Assembly (NCBI GenBank): GCA_002493625.1
Contig: DKZK01000021.1
Location: forward strand, 7,613 to 31,517
DNA: 23,905 nucleotides
From: Lachnospiraceae bacterium UBA7076
GTDB lineage: Bacteria; Bacillota; Clostridia; Lachnospirales; Lachnospiraceae
Direction: 5' to 3'
Shown: positions 7,692 to 15,804 of the stretch, one piece after another
Position numbering within the stretch: the first letter of the stretch is position 1
Layout: each line of letters opens with the position of its first letter
The notes under the pieces: generated by a model
Databases searched by the model: none
What the model was told of the DNA's origin: nothing
The model's input: the letters and a program-made list of their open reading frames with translations, nothing else
Made by a program: the position numbers and the translations under genes

Positions 7692-8282
7692 TCATTCATC
7701 CGTCAGATTTCCAAGCTCTGTGTTCTTATCAATAAGCGCCCTTGCATACTCCCACAGCGCAGCTGAGCCATCTCCTGTTTTTTCATTTCTTTTCATTACC
7801 TGACTTTTTTTGATTTCATGCTCCCTCCATGAAAGACCTGCCGATGCGTCATTTAATAACAGAGGCTGCATATGGTCAAGCGTGAAGGCAAATTTTGCCT
7901 CGGCGGTTTCTCCTGCCTCAAATTCCTCCCACAGTGCTCTCATATATTCTGCCTGATCCCGGGGAAGAATATTAAATATTCTGTCTGCCGCCCTTTCCTC
8001 ACGCTCACGCTTGCTATCATTTCCTGCGCTGTCGTAGGCGTAGGTGTCCCCCGCATCAATCTCCACCACATCATGTATCAGCACCATTGTAACAGTCTTG
8101 AGAACATCTATGTTTTCATTTGCATGCTCCGCCAAAAGAACCGCCATAATTGCAAGATGCCAGCTATGCTCGGCGTCATTTTCCTTCCTGCTGGCATCTG
8201 AAAGATAGGTCTGCCTACCTATCTTTTTTATCTTATCCAATTCCAAAATAAATGCTAACTGCTTTTTTAACCGTTCGTCCAA
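7692..8282 (-). CDS. HD-domain phosphohydrolase (YfbR-like/HD_3 type)
   Basis: The protein has a typical HD metal-dependent phosphohydrolase pattern: EHSWHLA, then LIHDVVEIDAGD, then LDHMQPL near two thirds of its length. The closest characterised relatives are the small HD proteins of the YfbR group, which dephosphorylate deoxyribonucleoside monophosphates; the substrate here is not known. The reading frame is open to a GTG at 8309, but a TTG at 8280-8282 has GGAGGA six bases upstream and gives a natural start (DERLKKQLAFILELDKIKKIGRQ), so I use it (196 residues). It follows the small membrane protein gene by about 30 bases and precedes the M29 gene. A nucleotide-pool role would fit the pyrimidine neighbours, but that is inference. 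Confidence 0.8.
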   Translation of the reverse strand: MDERLKKQLAFILELDKIKKIGRQTYLSDASRKENDAEHSWHLAIMAVLLAEHANENIDVLKTVTMVLIHDVVEIDAGDTYAYDSAGNDSKREREERAADRIFNILPRDQAEYMRALWEEFEAGETAEAKFAFTLDHMQPLLLNDASAGLSWREHEIKKSQVMKRNEKTGDGSAALWEYARALIDKNTELGNLTDE

Positions 8283-8312
8283 AACACTTCCTCCATCCAA
8301 CACCGCCACAGA

Positions 8313-8627
8313 CTAAAATATTATGATTGCCAGCGGAATTATAAGGGCAATCATATTTAACAATATGGAAATCCTTTTCCCTCTCACTCCGCCTTCCTCC
8401 GCCTTGTTGCCCCACATGGCAAAAATTTCACCCACAACAGATAAAATTATGGCTATAATATAAAGAAGTCCGAATATTTCCGGAGCATGTCCCCTTGTGG
8501 CGATTGAGCATATAACGCCCGATATTTCAATTATAATCGCAACTGCTGCCATGATATAGGCGATAACCGTATCTGCTGCAATTGATGTATCCGTAAAATA
8601 ATATCTTCTTTTTTTGAATAAACCCAT
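8313..8627 (-). CDS. Small three-span membrane protein (DUF6142-like)
   Basis: The 104-residue protein has a short basic N-terminus (MGLFKKRRYYFTDTSIA) followed by hydrophobic segments at about residues 19-42, 50-70 and 84-104. The overall pattern resembles the DUF6142 family of short membrane proteins known from Lachnospiraceae; I make this link from memory of the pattern, not a search. The ATG follows GAAAGGAAG, which sits in the 21-base gap after pyrD. Function unknown; its place between pyrD and an HD-domain gene suggests only co-transcription. Confidence 0.7.
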   Translation of the reverse strand: MGLFKKRRYYFTDTSIAADTVIAYIMAAVAIIIEISGVICSIATRGHAPEIFGLLYIIAIILSVVGEIFAMWGNKAEEGGVRGKRISILLNMIALIIPLAIIIF

Positions 8628-8648
8628 AATATATAATAAGCTTCCTTT

Positions 8649-9551
8649 CTACCTGACACAGCCTATAAGCTCATTTATATCCTCAATATTATTCCTCGTC
8701 ATATAGTCTTCCATTCCATTAATGATATCTCTGGTTGCATAAGGATTATTGAAGTTTGCCGTTCCCACTGCCACGGCAGTTGCCCCCGCCATCATAAATT
8801 CAAGGGCATCCTCCGCGCACATACAGCCTCCCATTCCGATAATCGGAAGCTTAACAGCATTTGCTGCCTGATAGACCATGCGGACTGCAACAGGCTTTAT
8901 GGCAGGTCCGGAAACCCCTCCCGTTTTGTTGGCAACTGCAAATGTCCGTTTATTTACGTCTATTTTCATTCCCGTAAGTGTATTTATAAGAGAAAGCGCG
9001 TCAGCGCCCCCTGCCTCAGCCGCCTTTGCCATCTCCGTAATATCCGTTACATTTGGACTTAATTTCATAATGACAGGCTGCTTCGCCTTCGCCTTTACTG
9101 CCTTCGTTATGTCAAGAAGCGCATTGGGATTTTGTCCAAATGCAATGCCTCCCTCCTTTACATTCGGACAGGAAACATTTATCTCAAGAAGGTCAATGTC
9201 ACATTCTCCAAGCCGTTCCACGACCTCCACATAGTCTTCAACAGTTTTACCGCATACATTTACAATTATTTTCGTGTCCTTTGTTTTAAGGAAAGGCAAA
9301 TCCCTTTCAATAAACGTGTCTATGCCGGGATTTTGCAGTCCGATTGCATTCATCATTCCGCCATAGGTTTCCGCTATACGAGGCGTCGGATTACCGGCCC
9401 ACGGAACACTGGCAACCCCCTTTGTCGTCACAGCTCCAAGTATATTAAGGTCAACAAGCTCGTCATATTCCATTCCGGAGCCAAATGTGCCCGATGCAAC
9501 GGTTATCGGATTTTTAAATTCTACGCCTGCAATTTTCACCTTCGTGTTCAT
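8649..9551 (-). CDS. pyrD: Dihydroorotate dehydrogenase B, catalytic subunit
   Basis: The 300-residue FMN enzyme oxidises dihydroorotate to orotate, passing electrons to NAD+ through PyrK. It shows the class 1 features ASGTFGSG (residues 19-26), NAIGLQNPG (68-76), the active-site cysteine in INVSCPN (C128, typical of class 1), KLSPNVTDI and the phosphate-binding C-terminal GGADALSLINT and GMGGC regions. The presence of PyrK directly upstream identifies it as the 1B type. Its ATG immediately follows the pyrK TAG, and GGGAGG lies about 12 bases before, inside pyrK, so the two are translationally coupled, fitting a heterotetramer made in equal amounts. Confidence 0.96.
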   Translation of the reverse strand: MNTKVKIAGVEFKNPITVASGTFGSGMEYDELVDLNILGAVTTKGVASVPWAGNPTPRIAETYGGMMNAIGLQNPGIDTFIERDLPFLKTKDTKIIVNVCGKTVEDYVEVVERLGECDIDLLEINVSCPNVKEGGIAFGQNPNALLDITKAVKAKAKQPVIMKLSPNVTDITEMAKAAEAGGADALSLINTLTGMKIDVNKRTFAVANKTGGVSGPAIKPVAVRMVYQAANAVKLPIIGMGGCMCAEDALEFMMAGATAVAVGTANFNNPYATRDIINGMEDYMTRNNIEDINELIGCVR

Positions 9552-10316
9552 CTACAATTCAACCTCCCTTGCATCAAAAACAGGTCCATCCTTACATACT
9601 CTTTTGTTCTTTACCTTTGAATGGTCGTCCACATCCTTCGATTTACAAACACAAGCAAGACATGCTCCTATACCGCACGCCATATGCTCCTCCAGAGAAA
9701 GCTGCGCCTCTATATCATGCTCTGATGCATAAGCCTGAACCGCCTTAAGCATAGGCGTCGGCCCGCAGGCATATATTATATCGCCTGTTACGCCATACTC
9801 CCTTATGGCGTCCATAACCGTTCCCTTTATTCCTATCGTACCGCTTTCGCCGGACATATATACGTTTCCATAAGGCTTAAATTCATTTGCAAGAAATTCC
9901 TCGTCCCTGTATCCAAGCACAATGCTCTTTTCACAGTCAAGCGTTTTTGCAAGCGAAAGCATTGGTGGGATGCCGATACCTCCTCCGATTAATATTGCCT
10001 TTTTGTCAGACAGTGTAAAACCGTTGCCTAACGGTCCAAGCAAATCTATTTTATCTCCCGATTGGAGACCGGAAAATTCCTTCGTGCCTTTTCCTGCCAC
10101 ACGATAAACAAGCCTTATTGTCCTCGCATCCTTATCCGCATCACAAATACTTATGGGTCTTGGAAGAAGCCTGCTGCCATCCTCCGAATACAAATCCACA
10201 AACTGACCCGGCACGGCATTTTTTGCTATGCTTCCCGCGCTTATAACCATTGAAAAAATATCTGTTGCAATGTTATCCTGCCTTACGATTTCAGCCTTTA
10301 TCTTTGCTTTTCCCAC
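9552..10316 (-). CDS. pyrK: Dihydroorotate dehydrogenase B, electron transfer subunit
   Basis: PyrK carries FAD and a 2Fe-2S cluster and moves electrons from PyrD to NAD+. The 254-residue protein has a ferredoxin-reductase-like FAD domain (LLPRPISICD near residues 50-59), an NAD-binding start ILIGGGIGIPPMLSLA, the segment IIYACGPTPML, and a C-terminal cysteine cluster C214-x4-C219-x2-C222 plus C241 in EEHMACGIGACLACVCK and RVCKDGP. The start is GTG at 10314-10316, one base after the pyrF TAA, with GGAG about eight bases upstream inside the end of pyrF. Confidence 0.95.
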   Translation of the reverse strand: MGKAKIKAEIVRQDNIATDIFSMVISAGSIAKNAVPGQFVDLYSEDGSRLLPRPISICDADKDARTIRLVYRVAGKGTKEFSGLQSGDKIDLLGPLGNGFTLSDKKAILIGGGIGIPPMLSLAKTLDCEKSIVLGYRDEEFLANEFKPYGNVYMSGESGTIGIKGTVMDAIREYGVTGDIIYACGPTPMLKAVQAYASEHDIEAQLSLEEHMACGIGACLACVCKSKDVDDHSKVKNKRVCKDGPVFDAREVEL

Positions 10317-11243
10317 TTACATTTCTCCTTTTGCTTTGTTTATGTCCTCTATCATATCAATAACCGCCTGACGGCTTGCATCCGCATATGCTGCCTCGCC
10401 GAATTTGGAGTATTTTTCCTGTTTGTATGCCGCAATGATTCCCCTTGAGGAATTTATGATTGCGCCAAGTCCGTCTGAATTAAAGTAATGCACAAGGTCG
10501 GACGCTTTTCCGCCCTGCGCCCCGTAACCCGGAACAAGTATATATGTTTTCGGCATAAGCTTTCTCAATATTTTGCCCTGCTCAGGGTAAGTGGCTCCCA
10601 CCACACAGCCCACATTGCTGTATGTATCGCCCATGCACGCCTCACCCCACTCTATAACCTTTTCGGCAACAAGCTCATAGAGAGGCTTTCCGTCAATAAG
10701 CTTATCCTGAAACTCCCCGGACGATGGGTTTGAAGTTTTAACAAGTACAAATATACCTTTATCATGCTCCTTGCACACATCGACAAACGGCTTTACGCCG
10801 TCCGTTCCAAGATAAGGATTTACAGTGACGAAATCCTCATCAAAGGCTGCATATGATTTGCTTCCAACCTGTACCTTTCCAAGATGTCCCACAGCATAAG
10901 CCTCTGAGGTGGAGCCTATGTCACCCCTTTTTATATCGCCGATTACCACAAGATTTTTGCTCCTTGCATAGTCGCAGGTTTTCTTATATGCAACCAGTCC
11001 GTCTATTCCAAACTGCTCATACATTGCTATCTGAGGCTTAACAGCAGGAATCAGGTCATAGGTTGCATCAATAATTCCCTTGTTATATATCCATATCGCC
11101 TCGCCTGCTCCGGCAAGCGTCTCGCCGTATTTATCAAACGCCGCCTTCTTTATATGCTCCGGTATATAGGAAAGCATCGGGTCAAGCCCAACAACTACAG
11201 GGGCGTCCTTTTCTTCGATATTCTTGATAAGCTTATTAATCAT
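10317..11243 (-). CDS. pyrF: Orotidine 5'-phosphate decarboxylase
   Basis: PyrF removes the carboxyl group of OMP to form UMP, the last step of de novo pyrimidine synthesis. The 308-residue protein begins MINKLIKNIEEKDAPVVVGLDPML and contains the catalytic motif VIGDIKRGDIGST (Asp-x-Lys-x-x-Asp) and a phosphate-binding end LVPGYGAQGGKASDL with NSSRGII. The length and motif set fit the longer OMPdecase form (about 300 residues). An upstream ATG at 11261 is possible, but the ATG at 11241-11243 has AAGGAG seven bases before it. A 93-base gap separates it from pyrC; I see no clear promoter or PyrR site in that gap. Confidence 0.95.
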   Translation of the reverse strand: MINKLIKNIEEKDAPVVVGLDPMLSYIPEHIKKAAFDKYGETLAGAGEAIWIYNKGIIDATYDLIPAVKPQIAMYEQFGIDGLVAYKKTCDYARSKNLVVIGDIKRGDIGSTSEAYAVGHLGKVQVGSKSYAAFDEDFVTVNPYLGTDGVKPFVDVCKEHDKGIFVLVKTSNPSSGEFQDKLIDGKPLYELVAEKVIEWGEACMGDTYSNVGCVVGATYPEQGKILRKLMPKTYILVPGYGAQGGKASDLVHYFNSDGLGAIINSSRGIIAAYKQEKYSKFGEAAYADASRQAVIDMIEDINKAKGEM

Positions 11244-11336
11244 GTTTATACTCCTTCTCAATTTATCTTTAACATAAGTGTTTGTGAATCTCCTTTTTTC
11301 GCCAAGGTTCGTTGTTCAATATAGACAAATCAACGT

Positions 11337-12635
11337 TTACAATTCACTATACACAATTTTTCCATCGCAGATGGTCGCCATCACCTTACCTTTAAGCGTC
11401 TTGCCATTGTAAGGCGTATTGTGTCCCTTGGACGCAAACTTATTTACGTCAACTGTCCACTCTGTATTGGGATTAAAAATAACAATATCCGCCATTGCGC
11501 CCTCAGTAAGCCTGCCGTAATCCTTATCTATGCCGATAACCTTTGCAGGGTTATAGCTCATCTTTGCCACCATGTCCATAATGCTCATAAGTCCCGTATC
11601 AACCAAAGCCGTATAGGTAAGCGCAGCCGAGGTTTCAAGTCCCACAATTCCAAAAAACGCCTCGTCAAAATTTTTTGACTTTTCCTCTGCGGAATGTGGC
11701 GCATGATCCGTGGAAATGCAGTCCATTGTGCCGTCAGCAAGCCCTTCTATAAGCGCCTTAACATCATTTTCCGTTCTGAGGGGCGGATTCATTTTGTAAT
11801 TTCCATCAGCCTCGGTTATGTCTGCATCCGTAAGTGTAAAATGGTGCGGACAAACCTCCGCTGTGACATCTGCTCCAAGCCTTTTTGCCATTCTCATAAG
11901 CTCAACCGTACCTCTTGTAGAGCAGTGGCATATATGAAGCTTTGCCCCGGTCTCCGCAGCAAGTAAAATGTCCCTTGCGGTTATAACATCCTCAACAGAA
12001 TTCGGTATTCCCTCCACATTGTACTTTTCTGAGGCGACTCCCTCGTTCAGCACGCCATTTCCAACCAGATCCTTATCCTCGCAGTGAGCCATAACAACAG
12101 CCCCAAGCCGAGCCGCCTTTTTCATTGCCTCCCTGTAAAGCCGTATGTCCATAACGCTCTTTCCGTCCTCGGAAAATGCAACCGCTCCCGCCTCATGCAT
12201 TTTTCCCATGTCAACAAGCTCTTTTCCCTCCATGCCCTTTGTAATGGAGGAAAGCTGCTTCACATGTATGGGTGCTTCCTTTTCAGCCTTATCCAGAACA
12301 TACCGCAGTGTTTCCACAGTATCTACAACAGGCTTGGTGTTGGGCATGGCACACACGGTTGTAACTCCGCCCCTTGCAGCCGCATGTGAGCCTGTAACGA
12401 TATCCTCCTTGTAGGTAAGTCCCGGGTCCCTGAGATGAACATGTAAATCGATAAATCCCGGCATGACATAACAGTCTGACGCATCAATGACATTTTGTCC
12501 CTCTGCATCAGCATCCGCTTTCTCGCCCTTACTCTTAACGTATATCTTCTTTATTCTTTTATCCTCAACAAGTATGTCTGCCTTCTCGCACAGACCTGTT
12601 TCAGGGTCTACGGCATGTCCATTGATAATGAGCAT
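11337..12635 (-). CDS. pyrC: Dihydroorotase (class I, zinc amidohydrolase)
   Basis: PyrC closes carbamoyl aspartate to dihydroorotate, the substrate of PyrD-PyrK. The amidohydrolase landmarks are DLHVHLRDPG (first metal pair) followed by KEDI with the bridging lysine, MPNTKP, AHCEDKDL, HICHCST and STDHAPHS. From this start the length is 432 residues, normal for the class I enzyme. The frame is open to an ATG at 12674 that has AAAGGA seven bases upstream, inside the end of the preceding gene; the ATG at 12633-12635 matches the family N-terminus (LIINGHAVDPETG) and has a weaker TGGA. Either start is possible; I favour the shorter on family grounds. Confidence 0.94.
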   Translation of the reverse strand: MLIINGHAVDPETGLCEKADILVEDKRIKKIYVKSKGEKADADAEGQNVIDASDCYVMPGFIDLHVHLRDPGLTYKEDIVTGSHAAARGGVTTVCAMPNTKPVVDTVETLRYVLDKAEKEAPIHVKQLSSITKGMEGKELVDMGKMHEAGAVAFSEDGKSVMDIRLYREAMKKAARLGAVVMAHCEDKDLVGNGVLNEGVASEKYNVEGIPNSVEDVITARDILLAAETGAKLHICHCSTRGTVELMRMAKRLGADVTAEVCPHHFTLTDADITEADGNYKMNPPLRTENDVKALIEGLADGTMDCISTDHAPHSAEEKSKNFDEAFFGIVGLETSAALTYTALVDTGLMSIMDMVAKMSYNPAKVIGIDKDYGRLTEGAMADIVIFNPNTEWTVDVNKFASKGHNTPYNGKTLKGKVMATICDGKIVYSEL

Positions 12636-12677
12636 ATACTGAATTCCATCCTTTCCATTAATCGATATAAGCATATA

Positions 12678-13214
12678 TTATCCTTTTATGGTCTCCATAT
12701 ACAGCATATAGGACAGCACAAGCGCCTCCCTGCGGGAAGCCTCGTCACTCTCCACCTTAAATGTTACATTCACTTTATTTTGCGACACATGCAGTTCTTC
12801 AATGGCAAGGCAGGTGTCAGATATTATCTGTAAAATTTCATTTAAGCTAAGCCCCTTATCCGACATCCTGTCCGCAAAAAGGCTTAAGGATAGCCTGCCG
12901 CCATCCTGAAAAACCTTCTTTGAGGCAGCGTCAAAGCTATCCATAAACCCCTCGTCCAGCTTTTTATTGTCCGCAAATTTTTCGTATTGGTATTTTCTGC
13001 TAATCTGAACAATCCTTTTATTTATGCTCATATATTTTTTGTCGTTTGAGAGACGTTTTGCGATTTCTCTTTCACGCTCAGGCTTGTAAACCATATCGCC
13101 TGTCTCAAGCTTAATATGCGCCACCTTGTCAGAACAATTAAGTCTTTGTGCAAAAAGCACCCTTATCTCATCATCTATACGGTTAATTTCATTTCTTATA
13201 TTGGTTAAGTCCAT
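12678..13214 (-). CDS. Chorismate mutase-like (AroQ) protein with an unknown C-terminal domain
   Basis: Residues 1-80 follow the AroQ helical fold of chorismate mutase, which turns chorismate into prephenate for Phe and Tyr. Against the E. coli enzyme the pattern gives R7, R24, K35, R47, E48 and Q76 at the positions of R11, R28, K39, R51, E52 and Q88, but K44 stands where a substrate-contacting Asp (D48) is usual. Residues about 85-178 match nothing I recognise; they are predicted mixed helix and strand without membrane segments. The ATG has AAGGAT upstream and overlaps the end of the EAL gene by 10 bases; pyrC begins shortly after. No other aromatic amino acid gene is nearby, so a catalytic, regulatory or sensing role is open. 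Confidence 0.75.
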   Translation of the reverse strand: MDLTNIRNEINRIDDEIRVLFAQRLNCSDKVAHIKLETGDMVYKPEREREIAKRLSNDKKYMSINKRIVQISRKYQYEKFADNKKLDEGFMDSFDAASKKVFQDGGRLSLSLFADRMSDKGLSLNEILQIISDTCLAIEELHVSQNKVNVTFKVESDEASRREALVLSYMLYMETIKG

Positions 13215-14893
13215 AAATCCTTATTTTTCTCCTCATACAGTCTGTCAAACTCCTCAACAGGCATAGGCTTAGCGTAGTAAAAGCCCTGGGCAACACGGCA
13301 TCCGCTCTCCACAAGGAAACGTGCCTGCTCAAGATTTTCAACTCCCTCCGCCACTATATCAAGACCAATTGACTTCGTCATCTGTATTGTATGCTCAACA
13401 ATCACCTTGCCTCTGTCTGAGCCTACAAAATCCTGAAGAAATTCCCTGTCTATCTTAATTATGTCAAACTGCGTATCCTTAAGGGTGTTAAGGGATGAGT
13501 AGCCCGAACCGAAATCGTCCATCAAAAGCTTATAGCCGTGTTTTTTAAGTCCAATTATCGCTTCCTCAACATCCTCCCCTTCAACAGTCTCCGTTATCTC
13601 TATCTCCAGAAGCTCCTTTGGTATATCATATCCGTATACAAGCGTTTCCAGCCTTTTTAAATACTCATCACTTTTCATATTTGCCCTTGACATATTTACG
13701 GAAATAGGAACAGGCTGAATGCCATTGTCGAGCCAGTAACGAATAACCTTACATGCCTCCTCGCATATGTACATATCAAGTCTTGTTACAAAACCATTCT
13801 TCTCGAAAACGGGTATAAATTCCATAGGAGGTATAATACCCTCGCCGGGCTTTATCCAGCGCACCAATGCCTCAGCTCCTACAATTTTTTCGGTATCCAT
13901 ATCAAATTTCGGCTGTAAATACATTACAAACTCATGGTTTTCCAATGCCTTTTCCATGTTGTCCTCAACACGCTTGGCAGAGAGAACCTTCTGGGTCATG
14001 GTTTCATCATGGAATATAACATACTCCATTGCATTTGCTTTTATGCTCTGTCTTGCAATGGATGCCCTGTCACCGTATTTCCTTAAATTCTCATTTATAT
14101 CCTTAACAAATGCAACTCCAAATACAAGCCTGTATTCCATATTCTTGTACCCCAGAAGATTTGTGCGGATAAACTCAATAAAGTCAAGCAAATCCTGTTT
14201 CGTCTCATAGGAAGTCATAACCATAAAAACATCTGCGGTAAGTCTCGCAAACATCTGCTCACTTGTGCAAAGAACCTTAAGCGACTCTATGAAAAAGTTA
14301 AGCAGCTCATCACCCACAGCCTCACCGTACATCTCATTTATTGCCTTGAATTTTGCTACATCAAACTGTATCAGGGCATATTTACCCTCAGGATTCTTGC
14401 GGATTATTTCCTTTGCAACCTTCATGAACATGGCAGGATGCCTGTCATTTGTAATTGTCTGTGAAAGCTGTAAGCGGTAAATCTCCTCGGCAGTCATCTC
14501 ATTTATAGTACATGTAACACGCACAATATATCCGTCTTCATCCTTTGTCATATAGCAGGTCATATTATGATAGGAGTAAATCTTATCCTTTCTTCTCATT
14601 CTCACGGACACGGAAACCCGGTTATCATTTATCTCCACAAAATTATCTGAAACCCTGGTACCATTATATATCTTTTTTGCAAAAACAGAGAGGGTTTCAA
14701 GATCCTCCTCCATAACAATATCCACAAACAGATCTAAATTGTCTGAAAACGGCTTATTTTTAAGTGCTTCCTCGTCAACATCAAGCTTACTTCTGTTACA
14801 GATTATTTTATTTCCATGTTCACTGTCACAGAGCATTATGAACATATCGCCCAATGAAAAATCAATATTTGAAAAATCCTCTGAAAAAACCAT
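13205..14893 (-). CDS. Degenerate GGDEF plus intact EAL protein (probable c-di-GMP phosphodiesterase)
   Basis: Residues 1-150 look PAS-like, about 150-300 form a GGDEF-like domain, and 310-562 an EAL domain. The GGDEF signature is replaced by TADVF at 219-223, so diguanylate cyclase activity is unlikely. The EAL domain keeps the expected catalytic residues: EAL at 341-343, N400 (SVNMS), E432 (EITE), D459-D460 (MDDFGSGYSSL), K480 (IIKID), E516 (AEGVEN) and Q536 (AQGFYYAKP). It should therefore hydrolyse c-di-GMP to pGpG in the cytoplasm; no membrane segment is seen. GGGAGG lies five bases before the ATG. A palindromic repeat sits 25 bases upstream. It overlaps the chorismate-mutase-like gene, so the two are probably translationally coupled at the head of the pyr run. 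Confidence 0.9.
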   Translation of the reverse strand: MVFSEDFSNIDFSLGDMFIMLCDSEHGNKIICNRSKLDVDEEALKNKPFSDNLDLFVDIVMEEDLETLSVFAKKIYNGTRVSDNFVEINDNRVSVSVRMRRKDKIYSYHNMTCYMTKDEDGYIVRVTCTINEMTAEEIYRLQLSQTITNDRHPAMFMKVAKEIIRKNPEGKYALIQFDVAKFKAINEMYGEAVGDELLNFFIESLKVLCTSEQMFARLTADVFMVMTSYETKQDLLDFIEFIRTNLLGYKNMEYRLVFGVAFVKDINENLRKYGDRASIARQSIKANAMEYVIFHDETMTQKVLSAKRVEDNMEKALENHEFVMYLQPKFDMDTEKIVGAEALVRWIKPGEGIIPPMEFIPVFEKNGFVTRLDMYICEEACKVIRYWLDNGIQPVPISVNMSRANMKSDEYLKRLETLVYGYDIPKELLEIEITETVEGEDVEEAIIGLKKHGYKLLMDDFGSGYSSLNTLKDTQFDIIKIDREFLQDFVGSDRGKVIVEHTIQMTKSIGLDIVAEGVENLEQARFLVESGCRVAQGFYYAKPMPVEEFDRLYEEKNKDLWT

Positions 14894-14917
14894 ATGTACC
14901 TCCCTTCCTATTTAATC

Positions 14918-14979
14918 AGGCATTTGCGAAACGTCCATTATACAACTATGGTTGAACACAGGGAGCTTCACAATTGCAT
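14918..14979. repeat. Palindromic repeat, copy B (diverged)
   Basis: AGGCATTTGCGAAAC at the left and a decayed partner ending CAATTGCA at the right flank a core that, on the minus strand, aligns with the repeat at 19850-19911, including a TATAAT at 14937-14942. It lies directly before the ribosome binding site of the EAL gene. Confidence 0.65.
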
Positions 14980-15019
14980 GACCATATAATAAAATCCGAT
15001 AATCCCCTAATTATTTACA

Positions 15020-15048
15020 ATTTTACCATAACACATAAGTTTTCACAA
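15020..15048 (-). promoter_or_regulatory. Candidate promoter of the EAL-pyr gene run
   Basis: On the minus strand TTGTGA (15043-15048), a 17-base spacer and TAAAAT (15020-15025), each one mismatch or two from consensus. It begins only a few bases after the cbiO stop. No convincing intrinsic terminator separates cbiO from this promoter, so readthrough from the lar genes is possible. Confidence 0.55.
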
Positions 15049-15053
15049 GGAAT

Positions 15054-15788
15054 TTATCGTCCCAGAACACTCAATGGGAGCTCCAATCCGCTGCCTTCCA
15101 TAAGCCCCTTATCAAGCAGAATATCCCTGCTCTTTCCATCACTTATAACGCCATTCCTTGAAAGCAGAATCGTCCTGTCACACGTATCAAGTATAAAATC
15201 CAAATCATGGGAGGCAATAAGCTTTGTCTTATCAAGTCTGCCAAGTACATGGATAAGTTTCCTCCTGTTTTTCGGGTCAAGGGTAACGCTTGGTTCATCA
15301 AACATTATAATGTCAGGATTCAGGGCAAGCACGCAAGCTATGGAAGCAAGCTTTTTTTCTCCTCCCGAAAGCTGATATACGGATCTTTTTTTCAGGTGCT
15401 CAATCCCTGTTTCACAAAGCGCCTTTTTGACGCAGGCAGATATTTCCTCCTGTTCCATTCCGTAATTGGAAGGCCCGAAAGCAACATTATCCTCAACATG
15501 TGACAAAAACATCTGACTGTCCGCATCCTGAAAAACGTACCCCGCCTTTTTCCTTACCATAGGAAGACTTTTCTTTGTAACATCAATGCCCGAAACGCTG
15601 ATATGTCCCTCATAGCCTGCTTCCAGACCCACAATCAGCCGGAGCAGCGTTGATTTTCCCACTCCGTTTGCGCCTACAATTCCTACGCTTTCTCCCTTTT
15701 TTATGGCAAGATCCATATTTTTAAAAATGTAATTATCCTTTACGTAGCAAAAGGACATTTTTTTAATTATAATACCGTAATCATCCAT
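15054..15788 (-). CDS. cbiO: ECF nickel/cobalt transporter ATPase
   Basis: This ABC ATPase powers metal uptake with CbiQ and the CbiM-type substrate protein. Motifs counted from the chosen start: Walker A GANGVGKST (39-47), Q-loop Gln87 in GYVFQDADSQMF, signature LSGGEKKLAS (from 140), Walker B IIMFDEP (D164-E165) and switch His194 in IASHD. Length 244 is slightly shorter than many homologues. The frame is open to 15836, but the ATG at 15786-15788 has AGGTGA five bases upstream and begins a normal N-terminus. It follows cbiQ by 16 bases. Context with larB and larC points to nickel rather than cobalt; in the Lactobacillus plantarum system the equivalent gene is larO. Confidence 0.93.
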   Translation of the reverse strand: MDDYGIIIKKMSFCYVKDNYIFKNMDLAIKKGESVGIVGANGVGKSTLLRLIVGLEAGYEGHISVSGIDVTKKSLPMVRKKAGYVFQDADSQMFLSHVEDNVAFGPSNYGMEQEEISACVKKALCETGIEHLKKRSVYQLSGGEKKLASIACVLALNPDIIMFDEPSVTLDPKNRRKLIHVLGRLDKTKLIASHDLDFILDTCDRTILLSRNGVISDGKSRDILLDKGLMEGSGLELPLSVLGR

Positions 15789-15804
15789 TTTTTCACCTGA
15801 TTTT

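Noticed and set aside
11244..11336. PyrR attenuator between pyrC and pyrF
   Set aside because: No PyrR binding loop consensus and no terminator/antiterminator pair is visible in the gap.
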